Shown: positions 8,539 through 17,411 of the stretch, piece by piece | Position numbering within the stretch: the first letter of the stretch is position 1 | Layout of the letters: the number at the start of each line of letters is the position of its first letter | DNA from: Pedobacter jejuensis | GTDB lineage: Bacteria > Bacteroidota > Bacteroidia > Sphingobacteriales > Sphingobacteriaceae | Length of the DNA stretch: 64,000 nucleotides | Assembly: GCF_003725795.1 (NCBI RefSeq) | Contig: NZ_RBEE01000004.1 | Coordinates: 1-64,000 of the forward strand | Reading direction: 5' to 3' | Notes under the pieces: generated by a model | Told to the model about the DNA's origin: nothing | Database searches by the model: none | The model's input: only the letters and a program-made list of their open reading frames with translations | Position numbers and translations under genes: made by a program

Positions 8539-10032
8539 TTATTTATTTAATTTTAACTTTCTGGTTTCTACCATTCCTTTAAATTCATGATTTAATTTTT
8601 CATTGGCGTTATCTATCTGAGTACGAGAAATACCTGAAGTGCTGCTTAAAGTATTGTCTTTAGCCAAAGCAGAAAAATTACCATTTACCGAATAATACAA
8701 GGCCTGTGATAGAAGTTTTTCTGATGTATCACCAAAATCTTTTGTCAAATCATCTGAAACATCCTTATCTACAGCCATTCCAGCAAAATAATCCCCTTGA
8801 TTTAATTGATTTTTAGTTTGGAATTGGGGAATATATAAATCGCTTTTATCAATTCTTATTGAAAAGAAACCAACAGGTTTACCATACGTGGTTTTACCAA
8901 TTAGCTTAACATCCATTACTGGTTTTAAATTGTTAATCAATAACTCACTTGCGGATGCAGTACCACCTGTTACAAGAAAATAAACTCTTGATAAAGTATT
9001 AAGCGAGCCTCTTTTAGCAAAAACTTCCTGGTTTCCTGCTGCTGGTGTAGGTTTGTAAGAGTAATCGAAATATGAATACAAACGTGTTACACCATCGGTT
9101 CCTTTAGCATAAAATTTCTGATTTTGAAGAATCGTCGCCTGTTCATCTTGCATGGTTTGAGTCCAATAAGTAGTGTACATTACCTTACCATTCTGAGCGA
9201 CTGGTGCAATTAAGTTGGTAAACGCTTCTGATGTAGCAACAGAACCACCATTATATCTTAAATCTACTACCAATTCTGTAACGCCATCAGCAGCAAATTT
9301 TGCAAATGCAGCATCTAATAAAGTGGTAGAATTTGTTGTAAAACTATTAAATACAATATAGCCTACTTTTTTTGCACCAACAGTGTAGGTATTGGTATAA
9401 AGAATTGGATTGATGTTATAAGTTGCACGTGTTATTGTAATATCTGCTGATGTTCCATCAGATTTAAGTACCGTCATGGTAATAGATGGATTGCTTCCAA
9501 ATATTGCATTGTTCAAATTATCAATATCACTTTGGCTGGATCTACTTACCCCACCGCCGTTTACTTTTGTGATTTGATAACCTCTTTTTAAACCCTGAGC
9601 AGCAGCTGGAGAACTCGGATAAACCAGTTTAACACGAAGTAAATTTCCTGCATCAAAATTAGCTGAAAAACCATAATCTCCGCTTACTCCACCCAATTGT
9701 GTTGCAACAGTACCATCATCCATAAAAGAATATTTATCTCTTCCCCCGGTACTTGGTAAAGCTTTAATGGCTGCTATAACCGCATCATTAGAATTATATT
9801 GCCTTGGATTAAAACTAGCATAAGTTGGCATACCAACATTCCAAAGATAGGTTTGCTGTGCGTATAAATAAATTGAATCTTTAGTTAATTCTGCCCGTGT
9901 TGCTGGCGTAGGTGGTGTTGTTGTTAAACCACCATCTGGTGAAACTGAAGATTTCTTACATGATGTTGCTAACCCGACAACAACAATTAAAGCACACATA
10001 ATCAGGTTATGTGCGGAAAACTTTCTTATCAT
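8539..10032 (-). CDS. S41 family C-terminal processing peptidase, lipoprotein
   Basis: A 497-residue secreted serine protease. The N-terminus is a lipoprotein signal with lipobox LATSC (Cys25), so it should be anchored facing the periplasm or outer surface. A PDZ-like domain covers about 115-205 (GDYGFSANF, then SSPAAAQGLKRGYQITKVNG). The S41 protease domain follows, with the TASASELL segment at 358-365 carrying the nucleophilic Ser and GKTTYGKPVG at 379-388 carrying the catalytic Lys. It is the third gene of a tight operon after the HAD-like gene (2-base gap) and ends in a clear terminator. Substrate unknown. Confidence 0.9.
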   Translation of the reverse strand: MIRKFSAHNLIMCALIVVVGLATSCKKSSVSPDGGLTTTPPTPATRAELTKDSIYLYAQQTYLWNVGMPTYASFNPRQYNSNDAVIAAIKALPSTGGRDKYSFMDDGTVATQLGGVSGDYGFSANFDAGNLLRVKLVYPSSPAAAQGLKRGYQITKVNGGGVSRSSQSDIDNLNNAIFGSNPSITMTVLKSDGTSADITITRATYNINPILYTNTYTVGAKKVGYIVFNSFTTNSTTLLDAAFAKFAADGVTELVVDLRYNGGSVATSEAFTNLIAPVAQNGKVMYTTYWTQTMQDEQATILQNQKFYAKGTDGVTRLYSYFDYSYKPTPAAGNQEVFAKRGSLNTLSRVYFLVTGGTASASELLINNLKPVMDVKLIGKTTYGKPVGFFSIRIDKSDLYIPQFQTKNQLNQGDYFAGMAVDKDVSDDLTKDFGDTSEKLLSQALYYSVNGNFSALAKDNTLSSTSGISRTQIDNANEKLNHEFKGMVETRKLKLNK

Positions 10033-10034
10033 AT

Positions 10035-10643
10035 TTATTTGTAAATTTTTAGTGACTCAATATACGGCAAATTAATTAATTTAGATTGATGCTCATCAAC
10101 TTTATTTGCACCAACAACTAACGCATCTTTATTACTTAAATTGTTGTTGTTTAATATGTTCTGAAAAATTTCTGCTTTCGTTTGATTTAACTCCTCCGTA
10201 AAGAAAACGATTAAGTATTTTTCAAGTCCGTTCCATTCGGTTTGCCGTATTTTATTTAACTGCTGTTCGGGATTACCCGTTGTTACGATAACTATTTTTC
10301 TCCTATCCAAAACTAAGTTTTGCAGAAACTCTAGCATATTCTTGTAAAGAAGTAATTTTAATGGCAACCTGGCATTTTGATGCAGTAAATCAAAATTATG
10401 CTGATACGTTTCTGCAATTTCAAACTGAGAAGCTGTTTTAGCAAACAAACCCTCCTGTCCGTAGTTTTCATATTCAGTACGCATAAAATCTAAAATAGTT
10501 TGTGCGTTTTTTTGCTCGCTGTATTCTATAAATTGCGCAAAAAGATAATAAACCTGCAACAAATAATCTTTTGCAGGAAACAATACATCATCAAGCTCGA
10601 AAATAAATATTTGTTTATCTTTTGCAAACGGATATACATCCAT
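10035..10643 (-). CDS. Degenerate HAD-superfamily protein, likely non-catalytic
   Basis: A 202-residue HAD-like protein. Motif I reads FELDDVLF (residues 15-22) where active phosphatases have FDLDDTLF, so the nucleophilic Asp is Glu16 and the following Thr is Val. Motif II keeps a Thr/Ser in VIVTTGNP. The metal-binding motif IV reads VVGANKVDE where GDSxxD is expected, so its first Asp is lost. The fold seems intact but ordinary phosphatase chemistry is unlikely. Only 2 bases separate it from both neighbours: the pre-ATP-grasp-like gene before it and the S41 protease after it. It could be a regulatory or binding pseudoenzyme. Confidence 0.75.
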   Translation of the reverse strand: MDVYPFAKDKQIFIFELDDVLFPAKDYLLQVYYLFAQFIEYSEQKNAQTILDFMRTEYENYGQEGLFAKTASQFEIAETYQHNFDLLHQNARLPLKLLLYKNMLEFLQNLVLDRRKIVIVTTGNPEQQLNKIRQTEWNGLEKYLIVFFTEELNQTKAEIFQNILNNNNLSNKDALVVGANKVDEHQSKLINLPYIESLKIYK

Positions 10644-10645
10644 AC

Positions 10646-11122
10646 TTAAATGGTAAAAAGTTTATAATTTAATAAATTATCTAGCGTAAACACGCCGTTC
10701 AAACCTGTCGCAGAATTTTGAGGAACATCTTTATTGGTCGAAAAAACACATTCTCCTTTAACAAAAATATATAATTCCGAATTTTTATTTTGTTCTGCAT
10801 CAATATATTGGTTTAACAACTCAAAATGTGGGAGTAAAACCTCAATGCCATATTCGCTAAACAAAACAGCCGATTTTGCAATTGGCTCAATTTCAAAGCT
10901 ATGCAAAGGAATTATTGTGTCAATTGATTCAGTAATGCAGAAATTTAACAATATGTGCGCAATACTATCATGGTTTAGTTTTCCTAATGATGTAAAAGCA
11001 TAATTTTCTGTAATAATTCCTGGAACATCTCCATAATCAGCAAGTAAAACAAAATGGCTTGGAAACGCTTTTAAAAGCTTCATGGTTTTGGCGTTATTTC
11101 CGCAGGTAATTAAAATTTTCAA
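10646..11122 (-). CDS. Short pre-ATP-grasp (Rossmann-like) domain protein
   Basis: A 158-residue protein opening with MKILITCGNNAKTMKLLKAF and continuing with the strand-helix pattern of the N-terminal pre-ATP-grasp domain of CarB-like ligases (IDTIIPLHSFEIEPIAKSA, then GIEVLLPHFELLNQYID). The ATP-binding and catalytic portions of an ATP-grasp ligase are missing, and the tail (about 110-158) has no clear relation to them. It may be a truncated ligase or a stand-alone ligand-binding domain. It is the first gene of the operon with the degenerate HAD protein and the S41 protease. Confidence 0.6.
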   Translation of the reverse strand: MKILITCGNNAKTMKLLKAFPSHFVLLADYGDVPGIITENYAFTSLGKLNHDSIAHILLNFCITESIDTIIPLHSFEIEPIAKSAVLFSEYGIEVLLPHFELLNQYIDAEQNKNSELYIFVKGECVFSTNKDVPQNSATGLNGVFTLDNLLNYKLFTI

Positions 11123-11222
11123 GTGAGAAATGTCTTATATTGTTTTATTGTTAGACTGAAAGAGTGTTTATTGAAAGAATCAAACAACACATAAAAATTC
11201 TTAAATCTGGCGAATGTTATTC

Positions 11223-11873
11223 CTATACGATTAAGCCATCTTTCATCGTTACAATTCTATCGCTGGTTTTTGCCAAATGCTCGTTATGGGTTACAATTAC
11301 GAAAGTTTGCTGAAAGTTATCGCGTAAGCTCACAAAAAGCTGGTGCAATGCCGCTGCATTCTCTGAATCTAAATTCCCTGAAGGTTCATCGGCAAGAATA
11401 ATTGAAGGATTATTTATTAACGACCTTGCAATGGCTACACGCTGCTGCTCCCCACCCGATAATTGATTTGGTTTATGATTCGCCCTGCCTTTCAGTCCAA
11501 ACAAATCTAACAGTTCCAAAGCCCTGGTTTCTGCCTGTTTTTTATTTGTTTTTGCAATAAATGCAGGGATACAAATATTTTCAATTGCACTAAACTCAGG
11601 TAATAAATGGTGAAACTGAAAAACGAAACCGATATTCTGATTTCTGAAAGAACTCAGCGATTCACCACTCAATTCGTTTATAACCGTACCTTTTAATTCA
11701 ACAGAACCTTCATCGGGCTTATCTAATGTACCTAAGATATGCAAAAGCGTACTTTTACCGGCACCCGAAGGACCAATAATACTAACTATCTCTCCCTTTT
11801 GCACTTCAAAATTTACACCTTTTAAAATTTGTAAGTTTCCGTACGATTTTCTAACACCCGTGGCTTTTAGCAT
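11223..11873 (-). CDS. lolD: LolD-like ABC transporter ATP-binding protein
   Basis: A 216-residue ABC ATPase of the LolD/MacB/FtsE group. Walker [10 protein letters not shown] is at 34-42, followed by a Q-loop ([19 protein letters not shown]), the signature [15 protein letters not shown], Walker [14 protein letters not shown] and an H-loop in [11 protein letters not shown]. All catalytic residues are intact. In this phylum lolD often stands alone, away from the LolC/E permeases, to power lipoprotein release from the inner membrane; that role is inferred. No permease lies beside it, though five related permeases sit at 27843-40096 with their own ATPase. Confidence 0.82.
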   Translation of the reverse strand: MLKATGVRKSYGNLQILKGVNFEVQKGEIVSIIGPSGAGKSTLLHILGTLDKPDEGSVELKGTVINELSGESLSSFRNQNIGFVFQFHHLLPEFSAIENICIPAFIAKTNKKQAETRALELLDLFGLKGRANHKPNQLSGGEQQRVAIARSLINNPSIILADEPSGNLDSENAAALHQLFVSLRDNFQQTFVIVTHNEHLAKTSDRIVTMKDGLIV

Positions 11874-12240
11874 AAATCAAAATTAAGAATAAAGATTTAA
11901 GGAATAAAGAACAAAGATAAAAGAGCAAAGAATAAAGATTTAAGGAATAAAGATGAAAGAACAAAGATTAATGAAGATAGACCCCAATTGAAATTCCAAA
12001 AAACAAATCCTTTCACAAAATAAATAATCTGTGAAATCCCTAATCTGTGAAATCAATCCGAAGGAAAAGAATAAAGATTAATGAATAAAGAACAAGGATA
12101 AAGGAGCAAAGAATAAAGCGGAAATTCCAAAGAACAAATCCTTTCACAAAACAAATAATCTGTGAAATCCCTAATCTGTGAAATCAATCCGAAGGAACAT
12201 AAAAGAATAAAGTCTTAAAAAAATTTGCAAATACAATTAT
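11874..12240. repeat. Gene-free gap with a 131-bp period repeat
   Basis: Two near-identical 77-base segments, 11990-12066 and 12121-12197 (start GAAATTCCAAA, end AATCAATCCGAAGGAA), are separated by A-rich text built from AATAAAGATTAA-like words, which also fills 11884-11960. The segments contain repeated AATCTGTGAAATC phrases. No gene was seen. This is typical low-complexity intergenic repeat DNA. Confidence 0.75.
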
Positions 12241-12254
12241 CTTATTTAACTTTG
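12225..12254 (+). promoter_or_regulatory. Bacteroidota-type promoter
   Basis: TTG at 12225-12227 and TAACTTTG at 12247-12254 are 19 bases apart, matching the -33 TTG / -7 TAnnTTTG promoter of this phylum. The start codon follows at 12275. The -7 element overlaps the first copy of the duplicated palindrome described at 12249. Confidence 0.7.
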
Positions 12255-12280
12255 AAAAACAAAGCACTTTTAAAATGAGC
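12249..12280 (+). promoter_or_regulatory. Candidate operator, copy 1 (CTTTG-N5-CAAAG)
   Basis: The words ACTTTGAAAAACAAAG and GCACTTTTAAAATGAG run from just inside the -7 element through the start codon at 12275. The core is an inverted repeat CTTTG/CAAAG spaced by 5 bases. The same ~31 bases recur at 13229-13259 with one difference, before the DUF4173 gene. A winged-helix regulator is encoded between the two copies, which makes autoregulation a natural guess. Confidence 0.55.
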
Positions 12281-12910
12281 AATTCTGAGGAACAATTAAA
12301 TGCGTTAAAAGATATCAGACAAATGATGGATAGATCATCCAGATTCATTTCTCTGAGTGGATTATCAGGTGTTTTTGCAGGCGTTATAGCTTTAATTGGT
12401 GCTTACTTCGCTAATGAAGAAATTTTAAAGTTTGTTAATGGCAGAGGCTATTCTTATGGTGTAGAGGGCGAAATGGATTTAGAATATAATCTTTTAAAGC
12501 TTGCAATAATCACCCTTATCGTTTCAATAGCAGGTGGAGTTCTGTTTACCTACAGAAAAAGTCAGCGCAACAACCTCCCGATTTGGGATAAAACATCGAA
12601 ATCACTTCTATTGAATTTGTTTACTCCTTTAGCAGCAGGCGGATTATTCATCATTGCATTATTATTCAATCACCCAAATACCTACAGCATTATCGCACCA
12701 ACGTGTTTAATATTTTATGGTTTAGCATTAATAAATGCAAGCAAATTTACATTTAGCGACATTCGATACTTAGGCTATTGCGAAGTGATTCTTGGATTGA
12801 TTTGTATGTTTTATGTTGGATATGGTTTAATATTCTGGGCTTTTGGCTTTGGCATTCTGCATATTGTTTACGGACTTTTAATGTATTTTAAATACGAAAG
12901 AGGCAAGTAA
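12275..12910 (+). CDS. Hypothetical multi-pass membrane protein
   Basis: A 211-residue integral membrane protein with a short charged N-terminus (SEEQLNALKDIRQMMDRSS) and about six hydrophobic helices, near 24-44, 70-90, 107-128, 133-150, 165-185 and 186-204. No enzyme motif is visible. It is followed after 1 base by the winged-helix regulator and then the DUF4173 gene, so it belongs to a membrane-protein/regulator cassette. It has its own good promoter. Function unknown. Confidence 0.75.
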   Translation: MSNSEEQLNALKDIRQMMDRSSRFISLSGLSGVFAGVIALIGAYFANEEILKFVNGRGYSYGVEGEMDLEYNLLKLAIITLIVSIAGGVLFTYRKSQRNNLPIWDKTSKSLLLNLFTPLAAGGLFIIALLFNHPNTYSIIAPTCLIFYGLALINASKFTFSDIRYLGYCEVILGLICMFYVGYGLIFWAFGFGILHIVYGLLMYFKYERGK

Positions 12911-12911
12911 G

Positions 12912-13208
12912 ATGAAAAACCCGATAGCAGATTTAAATAAAATATTTGATAGCAGAATTAGGTTAGGCGTAATGTCTATACTTATTGTAAATGATAACAT
13001 AAGCTTTAATGATTTGAAACAAATGTTAGAATTAACCGATGGCAATTTAGCTTCGCACTTAAACACGCTAGAACAAGCAGAATTTATACAGGTGCACAAG
13101 GGTTTTATTGGAAGGAAAACCAGCACTACTTATGCAATTACAGCGCTAGGAAAGCAATCTTTTAAAGCTCATTTAGATGCTCTTGAAAAAATGATCAAAA
13201 AACTATAA
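12912..13208 (+). CDS. Winged-helix transcriptional regulator
   Basis: A 98-residue MarR/ArsR-like winged-helix protein of the 'winged helix DNA-binding domain' (HTH_34-like) group. The helix-turn-helix covers about 30-55 (ISFNDLKQMLELTDGNLASHLNTLEQ) and the wing includes GFIGRKTSTTYAITALGK. There is no ligand-binding extension, so any signal must act through dimerisation or a partner. It is co-transcribed with the membrane protein before it. The duplicated palindromes at 12249 and 13229 are plausible targets. Confidence 0.85.
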   Translation: MKNPIADLNKIFDSRIRLGVMSILIVNDNISFNDLKQMLELTDGNLASHLNTLEQAEFIQVHKGFIGRKTSTTYAITALGKQSFKAHLDALEKMIKKL

Positions 13209-13228
13209 ACAATTTTTTTTAACTATTT

Positions 13229-13259
13229 ACTTTGAAATACAAAGCACTTTTAAAATGAG
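13229..13259 (+). promoter_or_regulatory. Candidate operator, copy 2, with a 3-codon mini-ORF
   Basis: The block ACTTTGAAATACAAAG followed by GCACTTTTAAAATGAG repeats the element at 12249-12280 with one changed base. Here the ATG at its end (13255) opens only ATG AGA AAA TGA, whose stop overlaps the true start ATG at 13263. This suggests that promoter, operator and start region were copied as one piece, leaving the old start codon as a mini-ORF. Confidence 0.55.
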
Positions 13260-13262
13260 AAA

Positions 13263-14837
13263 ATGAAAAATAAATCTAACCTTTTACTCTTTTCTGCCCT
13301 ATTGGGTGGCTTGCTGTTTAGCTTCCTTTTTTGGAAAGAAAGATTAGCGCTTAACCTAATGATTTACAGCATTTTTATCTTGATAATTACTTATCTCAAT
13401 CCTGATGTAATTAAAAGCTTAAAATTTAAAATTTATGGGTTTGCCCATTTGTTGGCTGCTATTCTTGTTGTTATCAATAATTCAGATTTATCACTGGTTA
13501 GTTATTACATCAGTTTAATACTATTTATTGGCTACAGCCACAATCAAAAAATAAGAACAGTTTTTACAGCTTTTGGTGCTGCTATTTTAAAAATGGTAAC
13601 TGTTCCCCTAAATGCTATCAAAACACTTAATGAGGTAAAAATTGGTAATTTTAACTTCAAACCAGTTTTCAAATTGGTTAAATATGTTTTTATTCCAATA
13701 GTAATCGTAACCATTTTCACTTGTTTGTACTCTGCGGCAAGCAGCGTATTTGCCCATTATGCTGAGGCACTATTAATAAACATCGGTGATTTCTTCAACA
13801 ATATTTTTGGCTTCATTTTTAAAGATTTGAGTTTTAGTCGCTTCATGCATTTCTGCTTCGGAATAATGGTTACCGCTGGTTTGCTGATTTCATTTTTTGA
13901 TAAAAGCCTGCAACAGATTGAATTGAAATGTAAAGAGCAATTACTAAGGGTTAGAAAAAATATAAATCAGAAAACAGTTTGGTTCGAAGTAGCGAAGGTT
14001 TTCAGCGGCAATTTGTTAACTAAAAAGCTGGCGCTTAAAACTGAGTTTATTACAGGCCTTATTTCTTTTGCAGCCCTAAATTTATTATTACTTTTTTTAA
14101 ATGGAATTGATATTTGGTGGTTGTGGTTAGGTAAAGGGAGAAATTTTGCCGAAATTAATTACTCAGCAGATTTGCACGATGGTACTAATTCATTAATTTT
14201 TAGTATTGCCTTGGCAATGGCAATTATTATATATTTCTTTCGGGGAAACCTAAATTTTTACAGCAAAAGTAAAGCGTTGAGAATTTTAGCCTTTGCATGG
14301 ATGATTCAAAACTTCATTCTCATAATTTCGGTACTCATTCGTGATGGCTATTACATTGAATTTTACGGGCTCACACATAAACGGATTGGTGTTTTAGTTT
14401 TTGCATTACTTTGTGTAATTGGCTTGATAAGTGTTTATATAAAGGTTTCAAAACAAAAAACATTTTTCTATTTATTAAAACTTAACGGGAATATTTGGTT
14501 CGCATTATTACTTGTCTTTAGCTTGGTCAATTGGGATATTTTCATCGTAAAATATAATTTATCACATTCTGATTCAATATCAGTTGACGCAGATTACTTG
14601 CTATCACTTTCAGATAAAACCTTGCCTGTGTTGGATAAAAACAGAATGAAATTGCAACACACCGAATCAAAAAGCGAATACGGAACAGAAATAGCAAGAC
14701 CCGAAACTTTGGCAACTAACCAGCAGAAATTGAATCAAAGAATCGGTTTTTTTAAAGATCGTTACGAGAGAGTGAGTTGGATATCCTGGAATTTGCAAGA
14801 TTGGAAAACAGCTGAATATTTTAAAATAAGCAAATAA
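13263..14837 (+). CDS. DUF4173 domain integral membrane protein
   Basis: A 524-residue polytopic membrane protein with about a dozen hydrophobic segments and a soluble tail from about 455 to the end (DADYLLSLSDKTLPVLDKN and on). The central region (NGIDIWWLW, then motifs around YYIEFYGLTHKRIGVLVF) matches the DUF4173 family, often found with winged-helix regulators in this phylum. There is no signal peptide beyond the first helix and no catalytic motif. Start at 13263 is preferred over the mini-ORF ATG at 13255, which stops after three codons. Function unknown. Confidence 0.8.
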   Translation: MKNKSNLLLFSALLGGLLFSFLFWKERLALNLMIYSIFILIITYLNPDVIKSLKFKIYGFAHLLAAILVVINNSDLSLVSYYISLILFIGYSHNQKIRTVFTAFGAAILKMVTVPLNAIKTLNEVKIGNFNFKPVFKLVKYVFIPIVIVTIFTCLYSAASSVFAHYAEALLINIGDFFNNIFGFIFKDLSFSRFMHFCFGIMVTAGLLISFFDKSLQQIELKCKEQLLRVRKNINQKTVWFEVAKVFSGNLLTKKLALKTEFITGLISFAALNLLLLFLNGIDIWWLWLGKGRNFAEINYSADLHDGTNSLIFSIALAMAIIIYFFRGNLNFYSKSKALRILAFAWMIQNFILIISVLIRDGYYIEFYGLTHKRIGVLVFALLCVIGLISVYIKVSKQKTFFYLLKLNGNIWFALLLVFSLVNWDIFIVKYNLSHSDSISVDADYLLSLSDKTLPVLDKNRMKLQHTESKSEYGTEIARPETLATNQQKLNQRIGFFKDRYERVSWISWNLQDWKTAEYFKISK

Positions 14838-14880
14838 GAAATTACTAACTAATAAAAAGGAATATTTATTTAATTAAATC

Positions 14881-15189
14881 ATGAAAACTCAAGAAACACT
14901 TAACCCATCAAAATTGCGCATTACCATAATGCTTATCATTACAGCCGTTATTCTTAGTATTCCATTAGTTGCAATGCAATTTACAACAGAAGTAAATTGG
15001 ACATTGCTTGATTTTGTTGCCGCAGGCGTATTACTTCTAAGCACTTGCTCGGCAATAGAAATTGTTATCAGGAATGTTCAAAATAGCAACTTTAGAGCAG
15101 TATTGTTTTTTATCATTTTGATGGCTTTATTCCTAATTTGGGCAGAATTAGCCGTTGGCATTTTCGGAACTCCATTTGCAGGAACTTAG
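14881..15189 (+). CDS. Hypothetical small membrane protein
   Basis: A 102-residue protein with three predicted helices (about 14-33, 40-58 and 70-92). It follows the DUF4173 gene by 43 bases in the same direction and probably belongs to the same operon. The mix of small and hydrophobic residues resembles the small membrane proteins that commonly trail such regulator cassettes. No domain was recognised. Confidence 0.65.
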   Translation: MKTQETLNPSKLRITIMLIITAVILSIPLVAMQFTTEVNWTLLDFVAAGVLLLSTCSAIEIVIRNVQNSNFRAVLFFIILMALFLIWAELAVGIFGTPFAGT

Positions 15190-15357
15190 CTGCAACAATT
15201 TGCAAGGAACCAATTTGCCAAGAAGTACAATCTTGGTAAACTAAACCCGATATACGTGGAAAGCCACCGATTCTTCATCGGTGCTTGGAACATTAGCGGG
15301 GCTGCTTTTCCCGATTAACATAAAACGTTCATTTTCTAAAAAAATCGGCATTTGCTA

Positions 15358-15388
15358 TTTGTTTAAAGGGTTTGAAATTGTAGCTTTG
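15358..15388 (+). promoter_or_regulatory. Promoter of sucC
   Basis: TTTG (15358-15361) and TAGCTTTG (15381-15388) are spaced by 19 bases, matching the -33/-7 elements used by the primary sigma factor of this phylum. The ATG lies at 15406, giving a short leader. Confidence 0.75.
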
Positions 15389-15405
15389 GGCAAATTTTGT
15401 AGCAA

Positions 15406-16599
15406 ATGAATATTCACGAATACCAGGGTAAACAAATATTAAAAAGTTTCGGTGTTAACGTTCAAGAAGGAATTGTTGCCGATACTCCAGAGCAAGCTGT
15501 TGAAGCGGCTAAGCAACTTAAAATTAATTATAACTCTGATTGGGTTGTAATTAAAGCGCAAATCCACGCAGGTGGACGCGGTAAAGGTGGCGGTGTAAAA
15601 TTGGCTAAAAACTTAGAAGAGGTTAAACAACGTGCTACCGATATCATTGGTATGCAATTGGTTACACCACAAACCGGACCAGAAGGTAAATTGGTTAGCA
15701 AGATTTTGGTTGCTCAGGATGTGTATTATCCAGGTGCTTCAGAAACTAAAGAATATTATATTTCGGTATTGTTGGATCGTGCAAAAGGTCGTAACATTAT
15801 TATGTACAGTACCGAAGGTGGTATGGATATAGAAGAGGTTGCAGAACACACTCCACACTTAATTTTTAAAGAAGAAATTGACCCAAAAGTTGGTTTGCAA
15901 GGTTTTCAAGCTCGTAAAATTGCTTTCAACTTAGGTGTTAGTGGTGCTGCACATAAAGAGATGGTTAAATTTGTAACCGCTTTATATAAAGCTTACGAAG
16001 CTACAGATTCTTCGATGTTCGAAATTAATCCTGTGTTAAAAACATCTGATGATAAAGTTATTGCAGTTGATGCAAAAGTTAATTTAGATGAAAACGCATT
16101 ATTCCGCCATGCTGATTACGCTGCTATGCGTGATGTAACGGAAGAAGACCCAATGGAAGTTGAAGCAAGTGCAAGTAACCTAAACTTTGTTAATCTTGAT
16201 GGTAACGTAGGTTGTATGGTTAATGGTGCTGGTTTAGCAATGGCTACTATGGATATTATAAAACTTGCCGGTGGCGAGCCTGCTAACTTTTTAGATGTTG
16301 GTGGAACTGCAAATGCACAAACCGTTAAGGCTGCTTTTAACATTATCTTAAAAGACCCAAATGTTAAAGCCATTTTAATTAATATTTTCGGTGGTATTGT
16401 TCGCTGCGACCGTGTAGCTCAAGGTGTTATCGATGCTTACCAAGAAATTGGAAACATTCCGGTGCCGATTATTTGCCGCTTACAAGGTACAAATGCCGAA
16501 GAAGCTAAAAAATTAATCGACGAATCTGGACTTAAAGTTTACTCGGCTATTGCCTTAAAAGAAGCTGCTGATTTAGTAACTAAAGTTTTAGCGAATTAA
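15406..16599 (+). CDS. sucC: Succinyl-CoA synthetase subunit beta (ADP/GDP-forming)
   Basis: A 397-residue SucC, the nucleotide-binding subunit that couples succinyl-CoA cleavage to substrate-level phosphorylation in the TCA cycle. It opens with [17 protein letters not shown], has the ATP-grasp segment with [15 protein letters not shown] at about 51-65, the family motif INPVL near 207-211 and the C-terminal [13 protein letters not shown]. Length is close to the usual ~390. sucD is not beside it. It has its own promoter and terminator, so it is monocistronic. Confidence 0.97.
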   Translation: MNIHEYQGKQILKSFGVNVQEGIVADTPEQAVEAAKQLKINYNSDWVVIKAQIHAGGRGKGGGVKLAKNLEEVKQRATDIIGMQLVTPQTGPEGKLVSKILVAQDVYYPGASETKEYYISVLLDRAKGRNIIMYSTEGGMDIEEVAEHTPHLIFKEEIDPKVGLQGFQARKIAFNLGVSGAAHKEMVKFVTALYKAYEATDSSMFEINPVLKTSDDKVIAVDAKVNLDENALFRHADYAAMRDVTEEDPMEVEASASNLNFVNLDGNVGCMVNGAGLAMATMDIIKLAGGEPANFLDVGGTANAQTVKAAFNIILKDPNVKAILINIFGGIVRCDRVAQGVIDAYQEIGNIPVPIICRLQGTNAEEAKKLIDESGLKVYSAIALKEAADLVTKVLAN

Positions 16600-16623
16600 G
16601 ATTAAAAATTATATAAATATTTA

Positions 16624-16656
16624 AAACCTTTCAGTGTAAACTGGAAGGTTTTTTTG
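16624..16656 (+). terminator. Terminator of sucC
   Basis: AACCTTTCAGT and ACTGGAAGGTT form a stem around a GTAA loop, followed by seven T residues, about 25 bases after the sucC stop. Confidence 0.9.
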
Positions 16657-16717
16657 TTAGCCGTTATTGCGAAGCCGATTTTTATTCGGCTTGGTAATCT
16701 AATCGGTCAGTTATCTT

Positions 16718-17134
16718 AATTATTTGAAAAGCAAGGTTCTGCATTCTTCGGTCAAGGTAGCCCCGCTATCACTTCAATCTTTTTGTTTGTACCACGCTGA
16801 GGTTGTAGAAGCACTGCTACAAAAAGTATGTTCGTTCTATCGGGTTTATTTAACTCAATACAGTGCTTATGGGATAAACCAATCAAACGCCTAAACTGAT
16901 TGGTCTTTGCAAATAAGATTAACTATCGTTTAAAGCTTTAATAAAAGTTTAATGTTTTTAATTATTTGAAAAGCAAGGTTCCGTGTTCTTCGGTCAAGGT
17001 AGTAACGCTATCACTTCAATCTTTTTGTTTGCGTCATTGCTGAGCTTGCCAAAGTACTGCAACAAAAAGTATTTCCATTTTATCGGGTTTATTTAAGTCA
17101 ATGCAGTGCTTTTTGGATAAACCAATCAAACGCC
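16718..17134. repeat. Two ~175-bp direct repeats in a gene-free gap
   Basis: Copies at 16718-16893 and 16960-17134 (offset 242) begin AATTATTTGAAAAGCAAGGTT and end GATAAACCAATCAAACGCC. They differ mainly in the middle. Each contains an inverted pair CTTTTTGT/ACAAAAAG around the phrase that resembles the widespread 'CGTCATTGC' interspersed element of this phylum. Together with 66 bases between them they fill most of the 585-base gap after sucC. No gene was seen. Confidence 0.8.
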
Positions 17135-17184
17135 CTAAATATGAGAATAGCTTCCTTTGAGTATTGATTTAAAACTTTCAAATT

Positions 17185-17391
17185 TTATTCAGAACGAAAT
17201 TCCAAGATATCTCCAGGCTGACATTCTAAAACATTACAAATTAACTCCAAAGTTTCCAGGCGTATTGCTTTCGCCTTTCCAGTTTTCAAAATCGATAAAT
17301 TAGACATCGTAATACCTACACGCTCACTTAATTCGGTTAACGACATTTTGCGACGGGCAAGCATCACGTCTAAATTTATTATTATGGGCAT
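17185..17391 (-). CDS. Small HTH transcriptional regulator (Cro/CI, YozG-like)
   Basis: A 68-residue stand-alone HTH protein. Residues about 12-62 form the helix-turn-helix (MSLTELSERVGITMSNLSIL, then the RLETLELICNVLECQPGDIL signature typical of YozG-type regulators). It is the last gene of an operon with two DUF2975 membrane proteins, an arrangement known from many genomes, where the HTH protein probably controls the operon. Gap to the upstream gene is 20 bases. Confidence 0.88.
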   Translation of the reverse strand: MPIIINLDVMLARRKMSLTELSERVGITMSNLSILKTGKAKAIRLETLELICNVLECQPGDILEFRSE

Positions 17392-17411
17392 GAGATGATT
17401 TAAAGATAAAG

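Noticed and set aside
16718..17134. Insertion sequence remnants after sucC.
   Set aside because: No transposase fragment in any frame and no clear terminal inverted repeats; only a noncoding repeat is supported.
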